Part shown: in pieces, positions 1 to 10,438 of the stretch
Layout of the letters: each line of letters begins with the position of its first letter
Position numbering within the stretch: the first letter of the stretch is position 1
DNA from: Caecitellus pseudoparvulus
Lineage: Eukaryota > Bigyra: Bicosoecida
Assembly: GCA_965644315.1 (NCBI GenBank)
Contig: CBFFRQ010000013.1
Span: forward strand, 434,001-498,000
Direction: 5' to 3'
Length of the DNA: 64,000 nt
Notes under the pieces: generated by a model
Told to the model about the DNA's origin: nothing
Seen by the model: the letters and a program-made list of their open reading frames with translations, nothing else
Databases searched by the model: none
Made by a program: the position numbers and the translations under genes

Positions 1-3000
1 TCCGCGAGAACGCCGACGGCGGGCAGACAGTGTCTGGCGTACAGGCTGTGCCTGTCACGGACGCCGCTGGGCTGGGGGAGGTGCTCAGCACTGGCGCAGC
101 TTCTCGCAGTGTGGGGGCCACCAAGATGAACGCGCAGTCCTCCAGGTCCCATGCCGTGTTCACCATCGCCATGGAGCAGCGGCGGGTAGGCGAGGAGGGG
201 GAGGAGGAGGGAGACGTCCCCGCCTTCACCGCCGCCAAGCTGCACCTGGTGGACCTGGCCGGCAGCGAACGGCAGAAGAAGACGCAGGCCAGTGGTGCCC
301 GCCTGCGGGAGGCCTCCTTCATCAACAAGGGCCTGCTGGCGCTGGGCAACGTGATCAACGCCCTGGCCACCAAGGCGGAGGGTGGGCCCACTCGCCACAT
401 CCCCTACCGTGACTCCAAGCTCACGCGCCTGCTGCAGGACAGCCTGGGCGGCAATGCCGTTACCCTCATGATCGCCGCCATCTCCCCCGCTGACAGCAAT
501 TTTGACGAGACCCTGAACACACTGCGGTACGCCCAGCGGGCACGCAGCATCCAGAACAAAGCCGTTGTGAACACGGACCCCCACACGGCCCAAGTGGTGG
601 CCCTGCAACGGCAGGTGCGCCAGCTGCAGATGGCCCTCCTAGGCGCAGGACGTGGCGCCGCGGCCGCCTCCTCCACCCTCGCCCTGACGTCTGCCGACGC
701 CTGTGCGGGGGCTGGCGAGGCCAGTGCCGGTGGCATGGTGGACACGGACGCTCTCACGGCTGCGCTGGGGCGCGCTGCAGCTGCGGAGCAGCGGGTGGGC
801 GAGCTGAGCGCTGAGTTGGCAGCGGCCCGCACTGCCCTGCACGCGGCGTCAGACGAGGCGAACCGCCTCACAGACGAGCTGGTGGCGGCGCAGACCGAGC
901 GAGACGAGGCACAGTGGAAGTACGAGATGGCAGTGCACGTGACCCTGCCCATGGCGGCGGCGGCGGACACGAAGCCCAAGTCGGCGGAGGAGTCGGTCCC
1001 CGACGTCCTCCGTAGCCGCAATGCCCGCATCGCAGAGCTAGAGGCAGCTCTGGCGCGGGCAACACGGGAGATCGAGCAAGCAGCTGGTCGCGGTGCGACG
1101 CGCGACGTCGCAGCGGCGGGCCCCCGCCCGCCCACCGCCTCGTCCACAGGCCCCAGTCGCACGACACACGCTGCTCGCCGGCCCACAGCGAGCGCTGCTG
1201 GCCCTGAGGCGCAGGGTGAGGGCGCCCAGGCGGAGGTGCCAGCGCAAGCGGACGACGGGGGCGTGGACGAGGAGGAGGCTGCACACATGTCCCGGCAGGC
1301 GTCCATGCGGGCCGAGCTGTCCGCCATCAGCGACCTGCTGGCAGAGAAGGAGAAACTCCTGCGCTCCGTGTCCGCGTCAGGCGCCGGCATGACCAGCCTC
1401 GGCTCTGTGCCAGGCCCCTCTGCAGAGCACGACGCCAAGGTGGCTGCGCTGGAGGCAGAGGTGACCAGCCTGCAGGAACGCCTGCAGGCGGCGGAGGCGG
1501 TGGCGGCCAAGGCGGGTGCCACGCCCACGGCCATCTCCCAGACCGCCACCGCCGCCCTCAAGCGCAGCCTGGCGGCCAAGGAAGCCGCCTTGACCCAGCT
1601 CCGTAGCCGGGTGCAGGACACAGGGCGCCTGCAGCGGCTGAAGGCCAAGGCGGACCGGCGCGCGGAGGACCTGGCCCGCGAGATCCAGAACGTGAAGGCT
1701 GCCCGTGTGGCGCTCCTGCGGCGGCTGAAGGAGGACTCCGCGCGCTTCAAGCAGGCCTCTGCGGCGCGCAAGCGAGAGGTGGCCAGCCTGACCAAGGCCC
1801 GCGCCCGCACAGCCAACGAGCTGGCCAAGCTCAAGAGCGTGCACGAAAAGCAGGCGGCGGTGCTGCGGCGCAAGACGGAGGAGCTGCTGTCTGCCCACCG
1901 CAGCATGCGGGAGGCGGCTGCCAAGGCGCGCAGCAGCTCCAGGACAGCGGCAGGCAGCGGCGGCGCCGGCATGGCCCACGGCAGGGACGCCGGCGGGGCA
2001 GGCGCCCCGGCGGCGGACCCCCAGGTGGCCGCCTTGCTCAGCTGCGAGGATGTGACGGCTGTGAAGCTGCTGACCACCGTGCCAGCGCCAGGGCAGACCC
2101 TGGCGGGTGCGCTGGCCCACGCCAGTGTGCGGCGGGTCCCCCCCTCCGTGCGCGTGGCCCTGACGGGGGAGATCTCCCTCCGCGTCGCCCTGTCCTCCTC
2201 CAAGGACCTGCTGGGCGAACTGCTGGCGAAGCGCAAGGAGCTGGCGGCAGAGGCCAAGGCGGCGCGCGCCCGTGCTGCCGTGGGCAGCCTGACTGCGCGG
2301 CAGCGGGCCAAGCGGGAGGCGGAGGCGGCCCGTGCAGGCCGCACCTTGGAAGCTGAGGTAGCTGAGGCGGAAGCCGAGGCCGCGGAGGCGGCTGCGGGTG
2401 CACAGGCCTTGACGCACCAGATTGCGGACCTGCAAGACAGCATCTCTGCGCTGGATGAGGCGGTGTCCACGGGTGTCTGCGTCGCTCCGACGGCCCCCGC
2501 CGGTGCAGGAGACGGCAAGAAGTGGTCTGCGCTCCTCTCCGACGAACGCTCAGCCAAGCGCACGGTGTGGTGGCTGGCCAACGTCCTGGTGGAGTTCGCC
2601 AAGGGCACTGCCGCTGACCAGGCAGAGATGGAGCAAGCCACGACAGACGCCTTGGCACAGGCCACGGAGGCGGAAGCCGCCGCAGATGCAGCCCGGCGTG
2701 AAGCCCTCACGGCCCAGCAGCGCGCGTCAGCCGCTGAGCGCTCCGCTGAAGAGCGTGTGTTGTTCTGGATGCAGCACCACGGGGCCGCCATGGCTGCCGG
2801 CTTGCAGGAGGACGAAGAGGGGGAGGCAGGTGAGGGTGCGGACACCAGCGCGTCCTCGTCCATGCCATCGCTGGACGAGATCTCCCAGGCCATGGGGCAG
2901 GGGGCAGGGCGCGGCACGCCCAGCAAGGCCCTCTCACCACACAGGAGCTCCACTGCCAACCTGCGATCTCTCATCGCAGCCCAGCAGAAAGAGCTCGCCG

Positions 3001-3899
3001 CTGCCGCCAGTCTGCACGAGGCTGTGGCGAGCCTGGAGGGTGAGCGCAGTGACCTGCAGCTGGCCCTGGCAGATGCACAGGCAGAGCTGAAGCAGGCGGC
3101 AGCTCGCGAGGCGTCCGTGCGGGCCACAGCCGTCGAGCTGCGGAGTGCCCTGGACAAGGCGACGGAGGGCGGGGACGCCTCGCGGGCTGCAGCTGCAGCG
3201 GCGGCTGCAGGCTCCGCCGCCGCCGGCTCCGCCACCACCACCGGGCGCACATCCACAGGGGGCAAAGGCAAGCGCAGCCGGGGCGGCGGTGCCAGCACCA
3301 GCGCAGCGGACGGCGTCGTGTACTACGACGCAGACGACTTTGCCTGGGACTCGGAGGCCAGCGAGGGGCCGGGGGATGACGACAGCGACGACAGCGACTG
3401 GGAGGCGGGGGAGCGGGTTAAGGTGAAGGCGACAGGCGTCACCACCCGCCGCCGCGCCAAGGCCAAGAAGGCTTCCCTCGAGTCCACCACCGGCGGCAAG
3501 GGCAGCAGCAAGAGCAGGCCGGGGGCACGTGGCCCGGGCACCGCCAGCGGCCGCCGGCCAGGGACAGCGGGGGACCCCCCCAAGCCCCGCCCAGCCACCC
3601 ACTCGCAAGGCAGCAAGGGCGATGCCCGACTGGGCGGCCGCAAGCGACCCGCCTTGGGGTCCGTCTCTTCCAACACGCCAGCGACGCGTGCCCCAGGCTC
3701 CAAGGTGGCCCGGGGCGGGGCCAGCCACACTTCCCCCGCGTCCAAGACCCTCTCAAGCAAGGGCCGCACGAGCTTCATCGCCACCTCCAGGAGCGGCAGT
3801 GCCAGCACCAAGCCGGGGCGCAGCCTGTACGCTGCCGCCTCTCGAAAGGGCGCCACCGGCGGGCGGCGCCTGGGCTCCACTGCCTCCAAGATGCTGTGA
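1..3899 (+). CDS. Kinesin-4 (KIF4/chromokinesin-like), 5' truncated by window edge
   Basis: Plus-end-directed microtubule motor of the kinesin-4 type. The reading frame is open from base 3 to the TGA at 3897-3899, so the true start and the P-loop half of the motor lie upstream of the window. Numbering from the first full codon, switch I (SSRSH) is near residue 47, switch II (LVDLAGSER) near 82-90, followed by GLLALGNVINAL, HIPYRDSKLTRLLQDSLGGN and the neck motif NTLRYAQRARSIQNK. The phrases SPADSNFDETLNTLRYA and LQRQVRQLQ after the motor are kinesin-4-like. Residues about 200-1010 are Ala/Glu/Arg-rich coiled coil. The C-terminal 250 residues are an acidic patch (DDDSDDSDWE) and then a Lys/Arg/Ser/Gly-rich tail that could bind DNA or microtubules. 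No intron is evident in the visible part. Family assignment is firm; the chromatin or ciliary role is inferred. Confidence 0.93.
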   Translation, partial: RENADGGQTVSGVQAVPVTDAAGLGEVLSTGAASRSVGATKMNAQSSRSHAVFTIAMEQRRVGEEGEEEGDVPAFTAAKLHLVDLAGSERQKKTQASGARLREASFINKGLLALGNVINALATKAEGGPTRHIPYRDSKLTRLLQDSLGGNAVTLMIAAISPADSNFDETLNTLRYAQRARSIQNKAVVNTDPHTAQVVALQRQVRQLQMALLGAGRGAAAASSTLALTSADACAGAGEASAGGMVDTDALTAALGRAAAAEQRVGELSAELAAARTALHAASDEANRLTDELVAAQTERDEAQWKYEMAVHVTLPMAAAADTKPKSAEESVPDVLRSRNARIAELEAALARATREIEQAAGRGATRDVAAAGPRPPTASSTGPSRTTHAARRPTASAAGPEAQGEGAQAEVPAQADDGGVDEEEAAHMSRQASMRAELSAISDLLAEKEKLLRSVSASGAGMTSLGSVPGPSAEHDAKVAALEAEVTSLQERLQAAEAVAAKAGATPTAISQTATAALKRSLAAKEAALTQLRSRVQDTGRLQRLKAKADRRAEDLAREIQNVKAARVALLRRLKEDSARFKQASAARKREVASLTKARARTANELAKLKSVHEKQAAVLRRKTEELLSAHRSMREAAAKARSSSRTAAGSGGAGMAHGRDAGGAGAPAADPQVAALLSCEDVTAVKLLTTVPAPGQTLAGALAHASVRRVPPSVRVALTGEISLRVALSSSKDLLGELLAKRKELAAEAKAARARAAVGSLTARQRAKREAEAARAGRTLEAEVAEAEAEAAEAAAGAQALTHQIADLQDSISALDEAVSTGVCVAPTAPAGAGDGKKWSALLSDERSAKRTVWWLANVLVEFAKGTAADQAEMEQATTDALAQATEAEAAADAARREALTAQQRASAAERSAEERVLFWMQHHGAAMAAGLQEDEEGEAGEGADTSASSSMPSLDEISQAMGQGAGRGTPSKALSPHRSSTANLRSLIAAQQKELAAAASLHEAVASLEGERSDLQLALADAQAELKQAAAREASVRATAVELRSALDKATEGGDASRAAAAAAAAGSAAAGSATTTGRTSTGGKGKRSRGGGASTSAADGVVYYDADDFAWDSEASEGPGDDDSDDSDWEAGERVKVKATGVTTRRRAKAKKASLESTTGGKGSSKSRPGARGPGTASGRRPGTAGDPPKPRPATHSQGSKGDARLGGRKRPALGSVSSNTPATRAPGSKVARGGASHTSPASKTLSSKGRTSFIATSRSGSASTKPGRSLYAAASRKGATGGRRLGSTASKML

Positions 3900-3976
3900 G
3901 CGGTGGAGGCGCGGCGGCGCGTCGCCGAGCCTTGGCTCAGCCTTGCCAGCTGACGTCAATGCATTGCCTGTGCACG

Positions 3977-6385
3977 TCACAGCTTGGAGGCGCCCGCGAC
4001 GTAGATGACGCTGCGGCTGAGGCAGACCTTCTGGATGTCGATGAGGGCCTGCTCCAGGGCACGGCAGAAGCGGCTGGCACTGGTGTTGGGGTCCTTGTTG
4101 TTGGCGGTCACGGAGAATTTGAGCAGCTCGTCACGCATGGAGTAGCAGATGCCGTACCCGTCCTCATGCATGGCCATGAACCCGCCAAACATAGGGGACG
4201 ACTTCATGGAGATGTTGGAGGTGGACAGGCGGTACTTGCGGGAGGCCAGGAAGGCCTTGTCCGTGAACAGAGACGGCAGGGGGTCCATGCCGCTCATGAC
4301 GGCGGCCACGTACAGCCCCAAAAAGTGGCGGTCCACGCCCTGCCCCAGCAGAGCATCCTTCGCTGTCTCTCGGTGTGCGCTCATGGCGGCCTGCAGAGCC
4401 TCATACTTCTCCTTGTCCTGTGCAAAGGGGTGTGTGTGTGTGTGCGGGTGAGGGGGGGCAACAGAGGGTTGCGCGCGTGGGGGGCCGCACCGTGGCTGTC
4501 TTGCTGCACATGGCATCTGTGAAGGCAATGCTCTCCTTGCACGTGGTGCGGATGGTCTCCGTGCGGCCGTGGTAGAACAGGCGGGTGTGGGCAGACTCAT
4601 ACGTGGCAGCGACCTCCCCAGGGTGCAGGCGGGCCCAGGCCAGCTGGATGGCCATCTGGCACACGCTGTCGGCGATGAGGCGGTAGCGCTTGAAGAAGCC
4701 CTTGCCAAAGTGGTTGAACTCCACGACGTCCAGATCCACAGTGCTCACCAGCTGGAAGAGGTCAGCGCTGGCCTCCTCGATGGCCCCCTGCAGGTGCGTG
4801 TCCAGCTTGAACGTGACACGGGTGGGGGACACCAGGTCTGTGGCGGCCAGGTCCTCCGCCGTCGGCAGGCGCGGCGGCCCGTACTTGCTGATGTGCTCAT
4901 CGGCCTCCTCCATGGCCAGGTCAAAGGCGCGCACAACCACCATGGCATCCGCCCACGTATGCTCGCCGTTTGTACCGCCCTTGCCGTTCCTGAACTGCAC
5001 CAGGGTCACTGGCTTGTCAAACCACTTGTTCGAGCCGTCGCCGTGCAGGCAGGCCCGCGCACGCGCAGCGAGGTCATCTGGTGCAGGCGTGGTCTGGTCC
5101 AGGGACACGTGGAAGACGGCCTTCTCAATGAGGTCCAAGTTCTTGGCATTCGTGGGGTCCAGCTCTTGCAGGTGCTCCCGAGCCTGCGCCCACTTTGTGC
5201 GGTTTGTCCCAGTCAGCTTGCTCAGCGGCGCCTCTTGGTCAAACTCGAAGCGAGTCACGCCTTCTTGCAGCACCCGCTGGAATTGGCTGTGGACCGGAGG
5301 GGTGTGCAGGGGTGTGTCCCGTTGCTCCCCTTGGCACAGCGTGGGGCGAGGCTGCACGCGCTTGAGCAGGCACGCACATGGTGAGCTGATCGGGGGACAT
5401 GATGTTCCCATACTTGTCCAGGACGTCAAAGGCGTAGAACTTGTTCTCCAGCAGCACGATGATGTGGCGGTAGTCCCGCGGCTCCCACTCCACAAGCTCG
5501 TCTGTGTGCTCGCCGGGGACTCGACACACGCTGAACATGCGCCTGTACTGCGCCATGCACAGGGGCTGCCCCGCCATTTTCTCCGGCTGCAGCGTTCCAT
5601 CCAGCACCTTTTGCCGGAAGCGCAGCAGGAAGTAAGACACGACACCCGCACCTGTGGCGGGAGCAGTGAGCCAGTGCGTTGGAGAGCAGGGGTGTGTAGA
5701 CTTGCGAGGCAGAGTCCTGAGCGCAGTGCCACACACTCTGTGCCTGTGTCAAGTCTTGTGCGCCCCATGACCCCGGCAGCACCCCGTAGAAGTTCACGTT
5801 CACAGCAATGGGCTCCCTGCGCCAGTTGGGAGGCGAAAGTATGTGTGCTGAAGCGGGCGCCGAGTGCAGCTGTTCAGCCGTCGCACCTCCACATCAGGTA
5901 GGCGTACTCTTCCCACCATTGCTCGATCTGTGCATCGCCACCGAAAGTGGGGTTGAGGCGTGGGGCGCTGGCGGTAGCTTGGCGTGCCCAGCATCGGAAA
6001 ATGAAGGCTCAAGTGCAGTGCAGCAAGCACCACAGCAGAGAAGCTCGTCGGCCTGTGCGAGCGCTCAGAACGGCAGACAGCGCGGATCGCTGCCCAAGCC
6101 ACACAAACAGCACAACTACACCTCGTGGAAACGCACCCAGTTGCGGGAATCAGAAGCTCGGTCCTCCAGGATAGCCTGCAGTTCTGGGCCCCGTGTACGC
6201 TGAAAGTCCGCAATGACTGCCTTGGTATGCTGCAGCTCCTCAGGGCTCAGGAAGACCTCCGCAGACTTCAGAAAGCGTCGCATTGTGTCCTCTAGGGCAG
6301 GAACTGGGAGCGAGGGCAGGTCATCTTGGTACTGCCACAGGCTCTGCTTCGAAGCACTGCCGTCTCCGGTTGCAGCAGCTGCCAT
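3977..6385 (-). CDS. Carnitine O-acyltransferase (acetyltransferase-like) with C-terminal SKL
   Basis: Transfers short or medium acyl groups between CoA and carnitine. Six exons give phase-consistent joins: 6137-6385, 5887-5927, 5737-5816, 5378-5651, 4491-5286, 3977-4417, for 626 aa, the usual length for carnitine acetyltransferase. Introns start GTGCGT, GTGCGA, GTGTGT, GTGCGT and GTGCGG and end in CAG. The protein begins MAAAATGDGS. It has the N-terminal motif LPSLPVPALEDTMRRFL, then EQWWEEYAYLMWREP, PLCMAQYRRMFSVCRVPG, and the catalytic motif NGEHTWAD with its His near residue 322. It ends in SKL, a canonical PTS1, so a peroxisomal location is predicted. The last intron (4418-4490) holds a (TG)7 run. 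It is convergent with the kinesin gene (77 bp). Acetyl versus octanoyl specificity cannot be told. Confidence 0.92.
4431..4444. repeat. (TG)7 microsatellite in last intron of the carnitine acyltransferase gene
   Basis: A pure TG run lies about 14 bp inside the acceptor side of the 73-nt intron 4418-4490. Read on the gene strand it is CA-rich sequence just before the TTTGCACAG acceptor. Confidence 0.9.
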
Positions 6386-6615
6386 GTCCGGCTGGTGCTG
6401 CTGGCTTGTGACGTCTGCAGGTGACGCTGAACGGTCCAGGGCTGCCAGGGCCTCTTGCACAAGCACAATGAGGCATGAACATTGGATTGGAACAGTCAAG
6501 TTTGCCCTTCCATGGCATTTGGCGCGCCTACTCTGCGCGGCACCTCGCGTCGCCAAGTCAGCCCACACACTCGACTCAGAATTCAAGACTCGCCTGCCTC
6601 CCACTACCACCGCAT

Positions 6616-8301
6616 TCATGCACACCCTGGACGGACAGCACTGGCGATGACCGCCCTATCCTCGTCGCTCACCACGGCATCCTCCACCACTTCTTCCAGC
6701 CGCTGCTGCAGGTTCGGTGCGTGGGCTTCTGCTGCGCCGCCCGCCACAGCGCCCACGGTGCTGGCACACACAGCCCCTGAGTCCACGCTGGAGGGCGTGG
6801 ACGAGACAACAGTGCTGGCGTCGTCACTCCGCCACGAAAAGGCAGGGGCAGTCGACACATGGCGTGCCACGGCGGCCCAGGGCGTGGCTCCCAGCGCTGT
6901 GTGCGCCACCTCCCCCTCCTCCAAAGGGCCCTGCGCCTCACCGCCACCCGACAACTCTGCATCCACATCTTCCAGCACAGGCACGGCTGCCACCCGCTGC
7001 ACATTGATGCCGGACCATTGGCCGGCCGGTGATGGTGATGGAGGAGCCTCCTCCGCAGCCTCGCGCCACAGGAAGGGGCGGGGGCGCCAGCCAGACCCCG
7101 CAGTGTACTGTGCGGCCACGGGTCCATGCACAGCACACACATGGGACGGGTGCAGTGGGGGCAAGGGTGCTCTGCCTTGGGCATGCAGCCAGTCCGGAAC
7201 GGCAGCGTCTAATCCACTGCACTCTTGCCACCCTGCAGCCTGAGGCCCTTGCCTCTCAGCTGAAGGGGGCGCGTCGCTGAGTTCCGGAGCAGCATACACA
7301 GCGAGCGCAGCATCAGCTTGTTCGCCTTCGGGCACCCCCCTCGCCAAGCCGCGGTGGTGTGTGACGCCCACGACGTGGGGTGAGCAGGCACTGGCGTGGT
7401 CCACTGGGGCCACTGGCTCGCTTGCCAAGCGCAGTGCACAGGTGCACACCGGCAAAGCAGCCTCAGGAACAGTTTGCGTGGCCCGGGGTGGCACCACGGC
7501 GATGCTGGGCCCTGTGGTGGTCCCCTCCGGGGCGGCATCCCCCCACTGCACCCGCACAGTGGCCGCGCTGGGGTCACCGACGAAATGCAGCCAGTCCCGC
7601 ACAGCAGCTTGCGCCTCCCGTGCGAGGGTCTGCATCTGGTACCGCTGCTTTCTGCGCCCTTCCGGCACGCCTTGGCGGCGTTCGTCAACTTGGCCTCGGG
7701 GGGGCAGGTATGCTGGGGGGTAGCCGAGGCGACGCTGGCGCTGCAGGAGGGCCCTGGGCAGGACATCGAACCAAGTCGACTCCGAGGAAGTGTGGCGGGG
7801 CTGCTGGGACAAGGCATCCACGAGCTCGGCGCTGAGGGTGGGGGGAGGGGCTTGGAACTTGCTGGGTAGCGGCGGACGAGGGGCTCGTTGCCGTGAACCA
7901 GGCGCATTATGGTAGCGCTGGGCGGGCCCACCATCTCCCGTGCGGAGCGCCCCGAAAATGCGACGGCGCTCCGCAAATGCTGCAGGGTTCCTCGGTGCGG
8001 GGCAAGCGCTTGCTTCGTGGCCGGCTTGACCGCAATTCCAACAAACACTTGACGCGTCCAATGCCGCTTGCAGGGCCTCTCTGCCGCTTGGGCTCATCAC
8101 GCCTGCCTCATAGTGCACCTCATACAAGGGAACAGACGGCTCATTCCGCTGCTGAGCTTGGCTGTGCTGTAGGTGCCTCGAGTCATCAGTCTGCAGACCA
8201 GCGTGGGAGTTGCGGAATTTGGGTGCCGGCAAGAGGAGCGACACTGCGCCACGCACAGAAGCAGAGTCGAGCACAACCCAGGAGTCTGTGCCCAACGACA
8301 T
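6616..8301 (-). CDS. ZCCHC8-like protein: CCHC zinc knuckle plus PSP domain
   Basis: Single-exon protein of 561 aa starting MSLGTDSWVV; an in-frame extension to 8442 exists but looks like 5' UTR. It carries one zinc knuckle (CWNCGQAGHEASACP) followed within about 15 residues by a basic stretch. Then comes a PSP (proline-rich, spliceosome-associated) domain ending in QRRLGYPPAYLPP. This pairing is characteristic of ZCCHC8, the scaffold of the human NEXT complex that directs nuclear RNA to the exosome. In SF3B2 the PSP domain occurs without this knuckle. The C-terminal half is low-complexity and acidic at the end. Whether a NEXT complex exists here is inference. It is divergent from LSM14, with a shared 505-bp upstream region. 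Confidence 0.7.
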   Translation of the reverse strand: MSLGTDSWVVLDSASVRGAVSLLLPAPKFRNSHAGLQTDDSRHLQHSQAQQRNEPSVPLYEVHYEAGVMSPSGREALQAALDASSVCWNCGQAGHEASACPAPRNPAAFAERRRIFGALRTGDGGPAQRYHNAPGSRQRAPRPPLPSKFQAPPPTLSAELVDALSQQPRHTSSESTWFDVLPRALLQRQRRLGYPPAYLPPRGQVDERRQGVPEGRRKQRYQMQTLAREAQAAVRDWLHFVGDPSAATVRVQWGDAAPEGTTTGPSIAVVPPRATQTVPEAALPVCTCALRLASEPVAPVDHASACSPHVVGVTHHRGLARGVPEGEQADAALAVYAAPELSDAPPSAERQGPQAAGWQECSGLDAAVPDWLHAQGRAPLPPLHPSHVCAVHGPVAAQYTAGSGWRPRPFLWREAAEEAPPSPSPAGQWSGINVQRVAAVPVLEDVDAELSGGGEAQGPLEEGEVAHTALGATPWAAVARHVSTAPAFSWRSDDASTVVSSTPSSVDSGAVCASTVGAVAGGAAEAHAPNLQQRLEEVVEDAVVSDEDRAVIASAVRPGCA

Positions 8302-8469
8302 TGCTGAGTGTAGAACACTTTGCGTGCCCCAAGTTGCAGTGGGATTCAGCTGCGTGCTTGAAGGTCGCTGCCGCAGCAGTGTGTGCCAGCAGGCGGTGAC
8401 GCTGGCGTGCGGGAGCCACTTGCGCAGCCCTTGCTGACGCATGGGCTGCCAAACACACTGGGAGGATCT

Positions 8470-8475
8470 TATAAA
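8470..8475 (+). promoter_or_regulatory. Candidate TATA box
   Basis: TATAAA in CTTATAAAGG, within the bidirectional region and 337 bp upstream of the LSM14 ATG. The reverse strand reads TTTATA, so direction is ambiguous. Confidence 0.3.
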
Positions 8476-8683
8476 GGTGTGAGTATGTTGCTGTGTGCAG
8501 TTCAGGAATGCAGCGTCTGTGTATGTGCAAGGTGCGGCTTCAGTTCAGATCAGGTGTCTTGAGCTGCAGCTGCAAAGGGGGGAGAATTGGCGTCGTTGGA
8601 AGCAGCAGACGACCCACAGCAAAAAACAACTATCCCTAACCCCCCTACCTTGCGAACGCATTCAACGGGCCACTCGAACCAGC

Positions 8684-8708
8684 CACAGCACAGCACAGCA
8701 CAGCACAG
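8684..8708. repeat. (CACAG)5 tandem repeat upstream of LSM14
   Basis: Five perfect pentamers followed by CAT. They lie about 100 bp before the LSM14 ATG, probably in the 5' UTR. The unit is identical to the favoured 3' splice-site sequence of this genome. Confidence 0.85.
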
Positions 8709-8806
8709 CATAGCTTGAGCCGAGCAGCGTTTCAGACGCTCCAACGCACCCCTTGCCAGACAAGCTCGAAATCGCCGAGGCCGCCGCGAAGATTCCCAGA
8801 ATTAGA

Positions 8807-10183
8807 ATGGCAGAGTACATTGGTTGCAAGACAAGCCTCATCACCTCCTCTGGTGTTCGCTATGAGGTGAGCTTCGATGCATGCGCGGCGGGAGTGTCGC
8901 CACGCCACGGCACGCCACGCCATACCTATTGCGCTACTGCTTGCTGTAGGGCAAGGTGCATTCGATGGACCACACGAAGGGTACACTGACCCTGCAAGAT
9001 GGTGTGTATGCGATGATCAACGTCCATCATGTGTTCAGTGTGGCTGACAGCGTCCGCCTCTACTCTGTGCACAGTTGTGGTTTTTGGCACGGAGGACCGT
9101 CCAGTGCAGGGTCCCGTCATCCCCAAAGCTGACGTCGTGTACGAATTCTTGGTATTTGATGCTGCTTCTGTCCAGAAGTTGGACTTTGTTGATCCAGTCC
9201 CTACGGCAACAAGCGTAAGGCTTCCCGGCCCTGCCCGCCACCGTGGACAAACCCAGCACAGGTCCACGTTCCTTTACTTGCAGATCCCTGACCCAGGCGT
9301 GGTGGAGGCTGGGCAGTCCAGGCCGCTGGAAGCCACTTCGCACTCCCAGCAGCGCACTGACCCGTGGGGTCAGGCCACACACCATGCAGGAGCGGGGCCT
9401 GACGCGCCTGGCTCCTGGCGCACGGCGGCGCCGGCTCCCCGCCAGGAGCGGCGCCAGGAGCGCCATCGCCATGGCCACCATGGCCACCATAGCCATCGAG
9501 ACTCCCGCCGGGGTGGCGATGGTGGGAGCCACACTCGAGCTGGGCGCGGGGACCACCTGGTCGGCGCCAAGGAGCTTGACGGTGACCCCTCGGCCCCTGA
9601 GCCTGTGGATGGCGAGTTTGACTTCCAGTCAGCGAACGCGAAGTTTGACAAAGAAGCTGTTTTTGAAGAGCTGAGTCAAGAACAGCAGCACAGGGACGTG
9701 CCTGGCATGCCAGCTGTAGCCGTCGCAGCCCCTGGCGAGAGCACAGCAGCGGTCCCTGCGGCATACAACAAGACGTCTTCCTTCTTTGATACCCTGTCGT
9801 CCGATGCCTCGGACCGCGCACAGGGCATTGACGCTCGACCGGACCGCGCCAAGCTTCGCGCGTGAGTTTCATCTCTCTGCTCCGCCCCACCCCGTCTCGG
9901 CATGCATCGCTTTTCCCGCTCCCCCTTGCTCCACAGCGTGAACGTGGAAACGTTTGGATCTGAGGGGCTCAAGACGAGGCAAAGTGGTGGTGGGCGGGGT
10001 CGTGGCCGCTCACATGGTTATCACAGTCGAGGGCGAGGTGGATATGGTGGCGGCGGAGGCTACTCAGGCCATCGCTCCACAGGGAGGAGGGGTGGTGGTT
10101 ACCGTGGAGGGTATGGCGGCGGCGGCGGCGGCGGTGGCGGCTCTCGGCGAAGGTATGGCTCTGGTGACCCATCGAAGGACTAG
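8807..10183 (+). CDS. LSM14/Scd6/RAP55 mRNP protein
   Basis: Translational repressor and P-body scaffold acting with DDX6- and decapping-type partners. Exons 8807-8866, 8950-9001, 9075-9214, 9284-9861 and 9937-10183 join in phase to 358 aa. The N-terminal LSm domain is MAEYIGCKTSLITSSGVRYE, a second strand block, then VVFGTEDRP. A linker follows, rich in Arg/His/Gly. Then come the FDF motif (FDFQSANAKFDKEAVFEEL), the FFD box (YNKTSSFFDTLS) and the TFG box (VNVETFGSEGLKTR), the last beginning in the final exon. The protein ends in an RGG/GYGG-rich tail. All family signatures are in order. Intron 9215-9283 is 69 nt and stop-free, so retention would add 23 residues. Confidence 0.93.
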
Positions 10184-10438
10184 TGTGCATTGCTGTGAGT
10201 GACTCTCTCCGCCCGCGAGCTTCCGTGTTTGCCTCCGATGATGATAGACAGCATTGTTCCTGACGTGCCTCGGCGCGGTGTAGATTAGCTTATTAGACAT
10301 GCATCTTAGGAGCGAACCCTGGGACTGGATCCCGCCCACGGGTACCCCCGTCTACGCCCAACAGCCCAAGTACCGCACCGTACTCCTCCTCGCAGACCAG
10401 GCAAGCGGGCTTGCCCCCTTCTCAATGCATGCAGAGCC

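Larger units (their letters stand above)
8302..8806. promoter_or_regulatory. Divergent intergenic region between ZCCHC8-like and LSM14 genes
   Basis: About 505 bp with no convincing coding content; the 47-codon upstream extension of the ZCCHC8 ORF is not conserved-looking. It contains a TATAAA at 8470-8475, one CCCTAACCC at 8634-8642, and five tandem CACAG units at 8684-8708. It presumably holds both promoters and 5' UTRs. Confidence 0.5.

Noticed and set aside
404-3298. 964-codon open frame antisense to the kinesin gene
   Set aside because: Composition is Ser/Ala/Arg repeats mirroring GC-rich kinesin codons; no domain is seen.
8634-8646. Telomere-like CCCTAACCC
   Set aside because: A single occurrence without tandem repetition.
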